From a bacterium D16-56 (GTDB lineage: Bacteria > Bacillota > Clostridia > Lachnospirales > Lachnospiraceae), in NCBI GenBank assembly GCA_003611875.1, contig RAYY01000037.1, positions 1 through 46,137 on the forward strand: a DNA stretch of 46,137 nucleotides, written 5' to 3'. Positions within the stretch are counted from its first letter, which is position 1. The number at the start of each line of letters is the position of its first letter. A model generated the notes under the pieces. That model was not told the origin of the DNA. It ran no database searches and saw nothing but the letters and a program-made list of their open reading frames with translations. The translations under genes and the position numbers were made by a program. This document shows positions 9,201 through 17,714 of the stretch, in pieces.

Positions 9201-9745
9201 TAAGCATTCCCTCCCTTCATCACCTGATTCCAATTCTTCACATGTATTACAAGAAACCGGACTGTATGGACTGCCATCAAAACAAATCCGATATACAATC
9301 CCAGCGCCCACCAGAAGTAAGAAATCCTGGTAGCCGCTGCTCTTACCTTCATCTTTAAGAGCAGCATTTCATATCCATACTTTAAAAGGACTCCCAGCAC
9401 TGCTGCAATGCAAAGATAACTGAACAATTCCAGCACATAGCGAACCTTCGCGGAAAACAGATCCACCAAAAGATTAAACTTCACCAAATCCGACCGCTTA
9501 TATGCCACGCTGGCTCCATTGGCTGTCAGCCACAGCATGCACATCCTGGCAATTTCTTCCGACCAGATGGCAGAAGTCATAAATGGCAGCCACCTGGTGG
9601 CCACTCCCACCAAAAGTGCAAACAACATAATAAACCCAGACCCGGTTGCCAGCACAATTCCAATCCGCTCTGCCCACCCGCTGCCTTGATCTATCACCCA
9701 CATAAGCTGTGACCCCTTTGCCCTATCCGTCTTTTCCGTCAACAT
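9200..9745 (-). CDS. dctQ: TRAP transporter small permease (DctQ)
   Basis: About 181 residues with four membrane spans, typical of the DctQ small subunit. The segment FMTSAIWSEEIARMCMLWLTANGASVAYKR is the conserved DctQ region with the SEE(I)AR motif. I take the ATG at 9745 as start because GGAAGGGG lies 7 nt before it; an upstream GTG at 9772 with an AGGA site is possible and would add nine residues. The gene overlaps dctM at its stop, and is separated from dctP by a 477-base repeat-containing gap. Confidence 0.88.
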   Translation of the reverse strand: MLTEKTDRAKGSQLMWVIDQGSGWAERIGIVLATGSGFIMLFALLVGVATRWLPFMTSAIWSEEIARMCMLWLTANGASVAYKRSDLVKFNLLVDLFSAKVRYVLELFSYLCIAAVLGVLLKYGYEMLLLKMKVRAAATRISYFWWALGLYIGFVLMAVHTVRFLVIHVKNWNQVMKGGNA

Positions 9746-10222
9746 CTTCACCCCTTCCATCCAAAAATCCACAAAATCCTGCCCATCGCAGGCTATGCAG
9801 CTGATTTTTGAGCTGCGCTCTCCAGGAACAAGACAACAATATCATACATTATTCGGAAGCAGCTCCTGCACAACAAAGCAAAGCTTTGATTCCAAATTGT
9901 CCTGGTTAGAGAAAAAACGGCAGTCATACAGCCTTGCTGTTACAGCGGCTGTGACTGACACAGCCGCACAGCACAATCCAGATGTAACTGCCGTCTTGAT
10001 CCTTTACTTTAAAACTCCCGCCGCCGATTAGGCGGCATGAATTCAGGTATACCAAATGCGTCCGCCGGACTTTCATGGGACGGTAGTGCGTCCGCTGGCC
10101 GGGCGCATAAAGGTTTACTTTGAAAGTCCCATCGCCGGAGGCGATTCTAATCAGGTATTCCAAGTGCGCCCGCCGGACTTTCATGGGACGGTAGTGCGTC
10201 CGCTGGCCGGGCGCATAAAGGT
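9746..10222. other. dctP-dctQ intergenic region with repeats
   Basis: No gene is convincing here. It contains a small hairpin (GCAGCT 9797-9802 with AGCTGC 9811-9816), GC-rich short palindromes and the tandem repeat described separately. Being inside an operon, it may process or attenuate the message so that DctP is made in excess of the membrane subunits, as is usual for binding proteins (inference). Confidence 0.5.
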
Positions 10223-10225
10223 TTA
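10003..10225. repeat. two-copy tandem repeat of about 108-111 bp
   Basis: Two adjacent units begin with TTTACTTT at 10003 and 10114. Within them a 56-bp block is identical at 10062-10117 and 10170-10225 (offset 108). The second block runs exactly into the stop codon of dctP (10223-10225). The units also share a short GCCG...CGGC-type hairpin and a TCAGGTAT box (10043 and 10151) but differ in between. Confidence 0.85.
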
Positions 10226-11350
10226 TTTTCCAATTGCCTGTACCTGGTCATACAATTCCTTGGAAATCGTCTTTCCATCCCCAATAAATGTGGGAACAAT
10301 TTCTCCTGCTGCTTCCAGCCACTTTTCCTGCTCCTCTGCAGTAGGCTCATACACAGCAACTCCCTGCTCTCTCATCTTATCCGCCACTCCGGCTACATCC
10401 TTCTCATTCAGCTCCCTCTTGATCTGCTCAGACTCACGGGACGCCTTAATCACAGCCTGGAAAAGCTCTCCGTCCACGCCGCCTAACGCATCCACAGCCC
10501 CTGAGCTTATCACCCGCACCGAAGGTCCAAAGGACAGTGTCATAACTGTTGCATACTTGGCCACCTCAGTAAAGTTATTGGTAAAGGCCGGCACCGGACC
10601 GGCATACACGCCATCCACGGTTCCCTGCTCCAGTCCTGTATACAGCTCCTGCCATGCCATGGGAGTAGCCCCGATGCCGCAAGCCTGATAAAGCGCCATC
10701 TCAATCTCAGATCCTGTAGTACGAACCTTCAGATTAAAAGCATCCTCCGGAACCTTCACCTCTCTCTTAGTATTAAACAGCCATCTGGCCGCTCCTCCGT
10801 CTACATCAAAAGTTACCGGATAGCATCCGATTTCCTCATATACCTGAGCCGCAAGCTCATCCCTCAGATCCGAGGCAAGCACCTGATACACATGGTCCGT
10901 GTCCCGGAACATTCCCGGAAAATCACAAAAATCCAGTACATGACAGAACTCAGAAAGATTGGCTGTAGAGCATTTGGCCATCTCAAGTGTATTGGCCATA
11001 CATGCCTGCACCACATCTCCGTCAGACCCAAGCTGTCCGGCGGGATAATACTCAATCTTCACCCTGCCGTCAGTGTAAGTCTCCACCAGCTCAATAAACT
11101 TCTGATTAGCCTCATATTCGGCCGTGCCGTCCACTGCCGCATCTCCCCACTTGAGCACAATAACATCCTTGGGTTGGTCTTCCTTTGCCGTCTGCTCCTT
11201 TGAATCGCCGCCTGCCTGCTCTGCATTTCCTGCCTCTGTGCCGGAATCGGCAGCTCCTGAGGTCTGTGCCTTTCCAGAATTTGAACCACATCCTGTAAGT
11301 CCCGTCAATACCATAGCTGCCGTCAGCAACAATGCGATCTGTTTCTTCAT
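10223..11350 (-). CDS. dctP: TRAP transporter solute-binding lipoprotein (DctP)
   Basis: A 375-residue DctP-family binding protein. The N-terminus is a lipoprotein signal: MKKQIALLL, a hydrophobic core and the lipobox LTGC at about residue 21, followed by a Gly/Ser/Glu-rich linker to about residue 60. The mature part has VLKWGDAAVDGT, VKIEYYPAGQLG, the LKVRTTGSEIE arginine region that in this family grips the substrate carboxylate, and MAWQELYTGLEQGTVDGVYAG. It is anchored outside the membrane and hands a carboxylate-bearing solute to DctQM. First gene of the leftward operon; start at 11350 behind GGAGTAAAG, promoter at 11405-11433. Confidence 0.93.
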   Translation of the reverse strand: MKKQIALLLTAAMVLTGLTGCGSNSGKAQTSGAADSGTEAGNAEQAGGDSKEQTAKEDQPKDVIVLKWGDAAVDGTAEYEANQKFIELVETYTDGRVKIEYYPAGQLGSDGDVVQACMANTLEMAKCSTANLSEFCHVLDFCDFPGMFRDTDHVYQVLASDLRDELAAQVYEEIGCYPVTFDVDGGAARWLFNTKREVKVPEDAFNLKVRTTGSEIEMALYQACGIGATPMAWQELYTGLEQGTVDGVYAGPVPAFTNNFTEVAKYATVMTLSFGPSVRVISSGAVDALGGVDGELFQAVIKASRESEQIKRELNEKDVAGVADKMREQGVAVYEPTAEEQEKWLEAAGEIVPTFIGDGKTISKELYDQVQAIGK

Positions 11351-11404
11351 CTTTACTCCTCCTTGAATGTGAAATGAAAACTATTGTTTATGTTTCCTGA
11401 TTTA

Positions 11405-11433
11405 AGGATAATCCAAACATAACTTTTTGTCAA
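11405..11433 (-). promoter_or_regulatory. promoter of the leftward (dctP) operon
   Basis: On the minus strand TTGACA (11428-11433) and TATCCT (11405-11410) are 17 bases apart. The -35 overlaps the first of two TTTTATGTTGA copies, so the site is probably controlled. Confidence 0.65.
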
Positions 11434-11519
11434 CATAAAACTAACAAAAAATCTTAATATTCTTTCTCTTTTCAACAAATTTTTGATTTTTCTTCTGGAT
11501 TTTTTTACTTTTATGTTGA
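11430..11519. promoter_or_regulatory. paired TTTTATGTTGA motif in the divergent promoter region
   Basis: The 11-mer TTTTATGTTGA occurs on the minus strand at 11430-11440 and on the plus strand at 11509-11519, each covering the -35 element of the promoter pointing that way. Such symmetry suggests one regulator controlling both arms, perhaps the YheO-like protein at 15987 (inference). Confidence 0.5.
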
Positions 11520-11544
11520 TTTTTCTGGATGGTTCTATTATAAT
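11516..11544 (+). promoter_or_regulatory. promoter of the rightward (M20) operon
   Basis: TTGATT (11516-11521) and TATAAT (11539-11544) are separated by 17 bases, about 45 bases before the M20 start codon. Confidence 0.7.
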
Positions 11545-11590
11545 CTTTTTAAAAGACAAAATAATTTGTCAGATTCGAAAGGAGATTCTG

Positions 11591-12805
11591 ATGCACCTTA
11601 CACAAGAATACAAAAAAATGTTAGCTCCGGAGGAAACCATCCGCTTTTTACAAGAATTGGTTCAAATTCCCAGTATCAATGGCCAGGAGGAAGCCATTGG
11701 CCTTTATCTTCATGATTTTTTTCAAAAACATGGTTGGGAAAGTACTGTCTATGAAGTAGAGCCGCACAGACCTGCTGTTGTAGCTCTTCTTCATGGAAAG
11801 CATCCCGGAAAGACGGTTATGTTTACCACCCACTATGATACCCATGTGGTTGATAATATGGAAATTCCGCCCTTCACTCCCGACATACGAGATTTTCTTC
11901 TATACGGCAGAGGAAGCTGTGACGCCAAAGGTTCCATTGCCGCCATGATCATGAGCGCTTTGCTGTTATGGCGTTCCGGAGAAGATTTTTCCGGCACCCT
12001 GATGCTGGCCTTTGTCCCAGACGAGGAATATCTCAACAAAGGCACCACCTGGCTCATGGAGCATGGGATCACGGCAGATCTGGCAGTTGTGGGCGAGCCT
12101 ACCAGAATGGATGTGGGCTTCGGCCACCGGGGCTGCACCCATCTGGACGTGATCACCAAAGGCAAAGCCTACCACAGCGCCTACCCGGAGCGGGGAGTTA
12201 ATGCCATTGAGAAAATGGCCTCGGTCATAACCCATTTAAGAAATGACTTTTTTCCTCACTATGAGAACAGGACCCATCCCTTCTTGGGCCACCCGGTCAT
12301 AAATCTGGGGATCATCACCGGAGGAACCAGAATCCACACAGTGGCAGATTCCTGTACTGCTTCCTTTTTAAGACGGGATCTTCCCGGAGAAACTACAAAA
12401 CAGATTCTGGCTGAAATTCAGGAATACATCGATTCCCTGAAAACCGAAGATCCTGGACTTCAGGCAGAGGTTAAGCTGAGCACCATCCAGCAGAGAATCC
12501 GCCTGCCCTACTTTATTGCCCCTGATCACCCTCTTGTACAGGCCATGGCAGAAAGCTTCCGTCATGTCACTGGAAAAGAAGGAAGAAAATCCGTTATGAA
12601 TTATTACTGTGATGCCAGCATTCTCTGTACAGAGCATGGCATTCCCACCATTATTTTCGGACCTGGAGACATCCATGTGGCTCATTCCTCTTTAGAATAT
12701 ATTGACATCCGGGAACTGTGTGACGCTGCTTACATTTATGCAGATTTTGCCCTTTCACAGCTGATAAGCAGCGCTGCACCAGAAGAAAAGGAAAAAACCT
12801 TATGA
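11591..12805 (+). CDS. M20/ArgE-DapE family metallohydrolase, second copy
   Basis: A 404-residue M20 enzyme, first gene of the rightward arm. Motifs parallel those of the copy at 1566: TTHYDTH, GRGSCDAKGS, PDEEYLNKGT, VGEPT, and VAHSSLEY near the end. In place of the WCDASIM of the first copy it has YYCDASIL, supporting a common origin and perhaps related substrates. The start is the ATG at 11591 after GAAAGGAGATTCTG; the frame is open further upstream into the promoter but without a site. It overlaps the M24 gene by four bases (ATGA), so the two are coupled. Cytosolic. Confidence 0.87.
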   Translation: MHLTQEYKKMLAPEETIRFLQELVQIPSINGQEEAIGLYLHDFFQKHGWESTVYEVEPHRPAVVALLHGKHPGKTVMFTTHYDTHVVDNMEIPPFTPDIRDFLLYGRGSCDAKGSIAAMIMSALLLWRSGEDFSGTLMLAFVPDEEYLNKGTTWLMEHGITADLAVVGEPTRMDVGFGHRGCTHLDVITKGKAYHSAYPERGVNAIEKMASVITHLRNDFFPHYENRTHPFLGHPVINLGIITGGTRIHTVADSCTASFLRRDLPGETTKQILAEIQEYIDSLKTEDPGLQAEVKLSTIQQRIRLPYFIAPDHPLVQAMAESFRHVTGKEGRKSVMNYYCDASILCTEHGIPTIIFGPGDIHVAHSSLEYIDIRELCDAAYIYADFALSQLISSAAPEEKEKTL

Positions 12806-13917
12806 CAGAAAACCGTTTAAAAAAAGCAGCTCTTTTTATGGCTGCCTGCAAAATCCACACCCTGATCGCCTGTCACCCAAAGCATGTATTCTATCTGTCA
12901 GGCTTTTCCACCACAGCCCGGCCCTACTGGCAGATCGGACAGACCTGCTGCCTGATCTCTCAAAACGGTCTTAGGGCCTTGATCCTGCCCAAGCCATGGG
13001 GAAAGGAGTTCTCTCCGGTGTCCGGATTTCAGGTCATCGAATACTCCAAAGGCCCAGAAGGCTGTGCCCAGGTCATCGCCTCTCTGCTTCCCAAGCATTC
13101 TGAGGTAAAGGTGGGAGCAGACCTTACCTGGATGAGCACCCTTTTGTACCGCGCTCTGTCAAAGGAAGCTCCTCATATTTCCCTCCTGGATGAGCATCCG
13201 GTGCTGGCCTGGTGCCGCATGGACAAGGAGCCGTCTGAAATCCAAGCCTTATATCAGGCATGCCATATCAGCGATCATGCCCTGCAAAAGGCACGGCACC
13301 TTATTAAAGAAGGAAGCCAGGAGATACAGATCCAGTCAGCCCTAGACAGCCTGATGATACAGGAAGGCTCTCTGGGAGGAGGATTTACTACCAAGGTAAT
13401 CACCGGATCCAACGGAAGCCTTCCCCACCACGTAGCAGGAAACAGCCTGATCTTATCAGGAAGCTCCACCATCGTGGATTTAAGCGCCTCTGTGGGGCTT
13501 TACGAATCAGACAGCGCCAGAACCTACCTGACAGAAAATTCGGCACAAAATACCGGCTCCGAGCTTTCCTGTCTTCATCAGGGAATCTGTGAAATCCTAA
13601 CGCAGCTCCCTGAAAAGCTGCGCCCCGGCGTCCCGGTATGTGACATTGACCGCTTTGTCCGCAAAGAACTGTCCCGCCTCCGTCCGGATGCCCTTCAGGC
13701 CGGCACCATTGGACACGGAGTAGGACTGCAGGCCCACGAATATCCTGACATTACCCCGGACAGCGCAGAGCTTCTCCAGGAAAATATGGTTCTGGCCATA
13801 GAGCCAGCCCTCTATCTTCCCGGCCATTGGGGAATCCGAATCGAAAATATGTTTCACATTTGCAGCTCATCCACTCATATTATGAACCAATTGGAGGCAT
13901 CCTATGGGAATCTATGA
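12802..13917 (+). CDS. M24 family (Xaa-Pro dipeptidase/aminopeptidase-like) protein
   Basis: A 371-residue pita-bread-fold protein. The N-terminal creatinase-like domain (about residues 1-140, with HVFYLSGFSTTARPY) is followed by the catalytic domain: STIVDLSASVGLYESDSARTY (metal aspartates), TIGHGVGLQAHEYP (metal histidine), VLAIEPALYLPG (glutamate) and GIRIENMF. M24 enzymes include Xaa-Pro peptidases, creatinase and some non-hydrolytic relatives. Here it most likely trims a small peptide or amide. Overlaps both neighbours (4 bases with M20, 14 bases with the PLP gene). Confidence 0.82.
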   Translation: MTENRLKKAALFMAACKIHTLIACHPKHVFYLSGFSTTARPYWQIGQTCCLISQNGLRALILPKPWGKEFSPVSGFQVIEYSKGPEGCAQVIASLLPKHSEVKVGADLTWMSTLLYRALSKEAPHISLLDEHPVLAWCRMDKEPSEIQALYQACHISDHALQKARHLIKEGSQEIQIQSALDSLMIQEGSLGGGFTTKVITGSNGSLPHHVAGNSLILSGSSTIVDLSASVGLYESDSARTYLTENSAQNTGSELSCLHQGICEILTQLPEKLRPGVPVCDIDRFVRKELSRLRPDALQAGTIGHGVGLQAHEYPDITPDSAELLQENMVLAIEPALYLPGHWGIRIENMFHICSSSTHIMNQLEASYGNL

Positions 13918-15025
13918 AGAATTAGGCGTTCCCCGCATCATCAACGCCATGGGGACCTACACCATTTACGGCGGCTCCAAAATGAGCAGCCAGACCCTAC
14001 AGGACATGGAGGACGCTGCCTCCTCCTTTATAGACTTAAATCTGCTTCAAAAACAAGCCGGAGAAGCCATTGCCGGGCTGACCCACAACGAGGCTGCTTA
14101 TGTCTGCAATGGAGCTGCCGCCGGCGTTTACTTAGGACTTTTGGCAGCCGTTGCCGCCCATCGCGGAAAAAAAATACGATATCTGACCAGACAGGACTTT
14201 CAGGAAAGCGAGATCCTAGTCTTCCGCTCCCACCGAAGCCCCTATGACATTGTAATGGAGCAATTAGGCGTATCCATCACAGAGCTGGCATACTCCAACC
14301 ACAGCCTTCCCTGTCCCAAAGAAGACATGGACGCTGCCATCTCCCACCGGACCGCTGCTATCTATTACCTGGAATCCGGCTGGGTAGCCCCCGGAGCCCC
14401 ATCTCTGACCGAAACCATCGACACCGCAAAAAGGCACCGTCTTCCCATTATCATGGATGCAGCCGCCATGCTTCCCCCTACCGCCAATCTGTGGAATTAC
14501 ACAAAGGCAGGTGTGGATCTTGTAGTTTTCAGCGGAGGAAAAGACTTAAAAGGCCCCCAGGCCAGCGGACTCATCGTAGGACGAAAAACCCTGATTGACC
14601 TGTTGCTAGAATCCGCCTTCCCCAAACACGGCTACGGCAGATTTCTAAAAGTAGGAAAAGAAGAAATCATCGGACTCTACTCTGCCATAAAGCAATACCT
14701 GACCCTAGACCAGGAAGCCCAAATACAAAACGCAGAAGACCAAGTAAAGCTTGCCTGCCAAATGCTGAACACCCATCCAGGCTACCATGCCCTCCGAAGC
14801 TACCCCAACGAGGCAGGCCAACCCATCCCCAGAGTCCTGATAAACCTTCTGGACCAAACAACAGACGCAAAAACAATACTCCAATACTTATCCCACTGCA
14901 CCCCGCCGATCATCGCCTCCCCCGCCGGCCACCACAGCCTTTACCTTAACCCCATGACCCTAACCCAAAAAGAAATGGTATGGATCTGCAAACAACTTTT
15001 ACAATACCGCCCTCCCACCACCTAA
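13904..15025 (+). CDS. SelA/DgaE-type PLP-dependent lyase
   Basis: A 373-residue PLP enzyme of the SelA-like superfamily (PF03841 type), close in layout to DgaE, the D-glucosaminate-6-phosphate ammonia lyase. Seen: GVPRIINAMGTYTIYGGS at the start, CNGAAAGVYLGLLAA, IIMDAAAMLPP with the PLP aspartate, and DLVVFSGGKDLKGPQASGLI with the PLP lysine at about residue 213. This matches a fold-type I enzyme, not true SelA (which is longer). The start at 13904 follows TTGGAGGCATCCT inside the M24 gene. Expected chemistry is removal of ammonia to give a 2-keto-3-deoxy acid, which would feed the aldolase at 925; no sugar kinase is present in the window, so the substrate may be unphosphorylated. Confidence 0.78.
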   Translation: MGIYEELGVPRIINAMGTYTIYGGSKMSSQTLQDMEDAASSFIDLNLLQKQAGEAIAGLTHNEAAYVCNGAAAGVYLGLLAAVAAHRGKKIRYLTRQDFQESEILVFRSHRSPYDIVMEQLGVSITELAYSNHSLPCPKEDMDAAISHRTAAIYYLESGWVAPGAPSLTETIDTAKRHRLPIIMDAAAMLPPTANLWNYTKAGVDLVVFSGGKDLKGPQASGLIVGRKTLIDLLLESAFPKHGYGRFLKVGKEEIIGLYSAIKQYLTLDQEAQIQNAEDQVKLACQMLNTHPGYHALRSYPNEAGQPIPRVLINLLDQTTDAKTILQYLSHCTPPIIASPAGHHSLYLNPMTLTQKEMVWICKQLLQYRPPTT

Positions 15026-15112
15026 CACCCCACTCCCCAAGGCTGCGTACCCCACGAAACCCATTAACCAAACCACACTACATTAAATAAAATACCAGGA
15101 GGAACCCAATCC

Positions 15113-15952
15113 ATGTACAAAATCGGATGTATCGGCCACGCCGGCCGCCACGGTGAATTTTTCTCACGCATCTTCAACCAACACCCACTTTTCGAAAACT
15201 ACCGCTTCTCCTACGTATTCGGAGAAGACGAACCCTTATCCCTAGAAGAAAAAAACCAACGCTTCTACCACATAGACGCCTACTGCAGCACAGTAGAAGA
15301 ACTTATCAAACGTTCAGACGCTGTCATGATCCTTACCATTGCCGGAGAAACCCACCTTCCCTACGCCTTAAAAGTCATCGAAGCCAAAAAACCCGTCTTC
15401 GTAGACAAGCCCTTTGCCACCACCTATGAAGATGCCAAAGCCATCACCGACGCCGCACGCCTCCACCACGTCCCTATCTTCGGAGGCTCCACCCTGCGTC
15501 ACCTAAAAAAACTGGACGAAATCCGCCAGCTCATAAAAGAGGATACCTTTCCCTTCATCTCCATCTCCTACCGGGCAGATCCAGAAAGCCCCCTGGGACT
15601 GTATCCCTACTACGCCAGCCACATTGCCGAGATCTGCATGTCCCTGTGCGGTCCCGATTATCACGACGTAACCGTCAGCCGCAATCAAAAAAACGTCTGC
15701 TCCGTAGTAAAATACGCACACTGCAGCGCCGTCCTCATGACCACCCTGGACACAGAGCTGGTAAACATCCATCTTACAGGTAAAAAGTCATATTCCTTTG
15801 ACTTAAACCAGGATGAATGTTATATTGATGGTGCCGCCAGATTTATCCAGATGCTCGAAACTGGTCAGCCTCCCGTACCCTATGAGGAGTATTGCAGTTC
15901 CGTAAAACTTCTTGAAGACATTACCCGCAAAATGAACGCTCTGGCCTGGTAG
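15113..15952 (+). CDS. Gfo/Idh/MocA-like oxidoreductase
   Basis: A 279-residue NAD(P)-dependent oxidoreductase, shorter than the usual 330-390 residues. The Rossmann part reads YKIGCIGHAGRHGEFF (the glycine motif is replaced by GHAGRHG), then the EAKKPVFVDKPFATTYEDAK motif with the EKP-like signature turned to DKP. The C-terminal alpha/beta domain is reduced. Because the glycine loop is atypical, cofactor use and activity are uncertain. RBS AGGAGGAACCCAATCC; an 87-base gap to the PLP gene has no clear terminator. Confidence 0.75.
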   Translation: MYKIGCIGHAGRHGEFFSRIFNQHPLFENYRFSYVFGEDEPLSLEEKNQRFYHIDAYCSTVEELIKRSDAVMILTIAGETHLPYALKVIEAKKPVFVDKPFATTYEDAKAITDAARLHHVPIFGGSTLRHLKKLDEIRQLIKEDTFPFISISYRADPESPLGLYPYYASHIAEICMSLCGPDYHDVTVSRNQKNVCSVVKYAHCSAVLMTTLDTELVNIHLTGKKSYSFDLNQDECYIDGAARFIQMLETGQPPVPYEEYCSSVKLLEDITRKMNALAW

Positions 15953-15986
15953 GTAAAATACAATGCGAAAAAAAGAGGAGGATCCC

Positions 15987-16739
15987 ATGAACCAGATCTA
16001 TGACAACTGGAGTCTTTGGCAAAAACTGCTTACCATGCTGGAAAACCAATTTGGAACCAAAAGTGAATTTATTCTTCATGATCTGACCAAGGATTATAAC
16101 CATACGATTGTAGACATCCGAAACGGCTATATCACCAACCGGAAAATCGGAGACTGCGGTTCCAATTTAGGGTTAGAGGTGCTGCGCGGCACAGTAAAGG
16201 ACGGAGACCGGTACAACTACATTGTCAATACCAGGGATGGCAAGCTGCTTCGTTCTTCCACCATGTTTATCTATGACGAGCAAGGAAAAGCCATTGGCAG
16301 CCTGTGCATCAATACGGACATTACAGAAACCGTCCACTTTGAAGAATACCTGCGCCAGTATAACCAATACAATCTTCCTGCCGCCGCTCCGCCCCTTCCA
16401 GCCGTCACCTCTCCAGAAACACCCAGGGAAAGGGAAGTCTCCGGCTCTCAGACAGAGCCTGAGATTTTCGCCAACGATGTGTCCCAGATCCTGGACTTTC
16501 TGATTGCAGAGGCCGGAAAGCTGGTGGGAAAGCCGGTAAGCAAAATGAATCGGGAGGATAAGATCCGATTTGTCCGTTATCTGGACCAGAAAGGAGCTTT
16601 CCTGATCACAAAATCATCGGAAAGAGTCTATGAATATTTGAATATTTCACGATACACCTTATACAATTATCTGGATTTGATCCACAAGGAGGCAAACGGC
16701 GCCGCACCGCCGCCGGAAGATGAAGCCTCCAAGTCCTGA
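15987..16739 (+). CDS. YheO/DauR-type PAS and helix-turn-helix regulator
   Basis: About 250 residues. Residues 1-115 match the YheO-like PAS domain (WQKLLTMLENQFGTKSEFILHDL, then GSLCINTDIT), residues 125-165 are a proline/glutamate-rich linker, and residues 175-235 are the C-terminal DauR-type helix-turn-helix (DKIRFVRYLDQKGAF, VYEYLNISRYTLYNYLDLI). Known DauR controls D-amino acid use in Pseudomonas, where the PAS-like part is thought to sense a small molecule. The start at 15987 is behind AGAGGAGGATCCC; an upstream ATG at 15963 is less good. As the only regulator in the cluster it probably acts on the divergent promoters at 11.4-11.55 kb. Confidence 0.83.
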   Translation: MNQIYDNWSLWQKLLTMLENQFGTKSEFILHDLTKDYNHTIVDIRNGYITNRKIGDCGSNLGLEVLRGTVKDGDRYNYIVNTRDGKLLRSSTMFIYDEQGKAIGSLCINTDITETVHFEEYLRQYNQYNLPAAAPPLPAVTSPETPREREVSGSQTEPEIFANDVSQILDFLIAEAGKLVGKPVSKMNREDKIRFVRYLDQKGAFLITKSSERVYEYLNISRYTLYNYLDLIHKEANGAAPPPEDEASKS

Positions 16740-16901
16740 AAGCTTAAATAAATTTGACAAGAAAAGCAAACAGACTATCAGAAACCTAGACAAACCAAAG
16801 GAGCGCCTCTGATAAAGCACTCCTGACACAAACAAGGCAGAGGGAAAACGTTTCACCCATACCTGCCTGCACCTTAAAGCGTATACAGAATGGAGGAAAT
16901 C

Positions 16902-17714
16902 ATGAACACATCCTATATTGAAAAATACTTTTCCCTGGACGGGCGCAAAGCCGTAGTCACCGGCGCCAGCTCTGGAATCGGACGCGCCATTGCCATTGCC
17001 CTGGCCAACTTCGGCGCAGAGGCAGCGCTTCTGGGCCGCTCCAAGGAAGGACTTTCCATTACCCACCAGGAAATCATACAAAGCGGCGGCATCTGTGAAG
17101 ATTACATCGTTGACATTTCAGATACAGACGCCCAAAAGGCTTTTTTTCAGGATTACATGAAAAAGCATGACCGAATGGATATCTTCATTGCCAATGCAGG
17201 CATTAACCGCAGGGCCGAACTGCAGGATGCCTCCTTGGAGGATATCGAAGCGCTTCTGAAAACCAATTACGTGGGAACCCTTTTCGGTATGATCCAGGCA
17301 TCCAACATCATGAAAGAACAGCGCTCCGGCAGCATTGTGGTCATCACATCCATCAACGGCTTAAGCCCCCTGATCAACCAGGCAGTCTACTCCAGCATTA
17401 AGTTCGGCTTGGAAGGCGCCATGCGGGCCTTAGCAGGCAGCATGGCCCAGTACGGGGTCCGGGTCAATAGCTGTGCTCCTGGCTGTGTCCACTCTGCCGG
17501 CAACCAGCATATCTTCTCCATTGATGAATTTCGCAAATCAAAGGAAGCCAGTATTCCCCTGGGGAAAATCGGCAATCCGGAGGAAATCGGCAATGTGGTC
17601 GCCTCCATGGTCAGCGATGCCTACAGCTTTATGACTGGATCTACGATTCTGGTGGACGGAGGAGAGCTTCTTCGCCCGAAGCAAAAACAGCCTCAGACGG
17701 ACGCGATAAAATAG
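16902..17714 (+). CDS. SDR family oxidoreductase
   Basis: A 270-residue classical short-chain dehydrogenase/reductase. Motifs: VTGASSGIGRAIAIAL (cofactor glycine motif, residues about 18-33), IANAGIN, IVVITSINGLSPLINQAVYSSIKFGLEG giving the Ser-Tyr-Lys active site (YSSIK), and the C-terminal MTGSTILVDGGE. Likely oxidises or reduces a sugar acid or hydroxy acid with NAD(P)H. Start at 16902 (GGAGGAAATC before ATG) is preferred over an ATG four codons upstream, which lies in the ribosome binding site. The 162-base gap after the regulator has no gene. Confidence 0.88.
   Translation: MNTSYIEKYFSLDGRKAVVTGASSGIGRAIAIALANFGAEAALLGRSKEGLSITHQEIIQSGGICEDYIVDISDTDAQKAFFQDYMKKHDRMDIFIANAGINRRAELQDASLEDIEALLKTNYVGTLFGMIQASNIMKEQRSGSIVVITSINGLSPLINQAVYSSIKFGLEGAMRALAGSMAQYGVRVNSCAPGCVHSAGNQHIFSIDEFRKSKEASIPLGKIGNPEEIGNVVASMVSDAYSFMTGSTILVDGGELLRPKQKQPQTDAIK

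Noticed and set aside
9924-10184. An 86-codon minus-strand frame in the dctP-dctQ gap
   Set aside because: It is made of the tandem repeat translated twice and lacks a start site; treated as non-coding.
10003-10225. CRISPR-like array at the dctP repeat
   Set aside because: Only two long tandem units, no spacer structure and no cas genes.
16843-16856. GGGAAAACGTTTCA as a CcpA cre site before the SDR gene
   Set aside because: One base too short between the TG and the CG centre to match the cre consensus.
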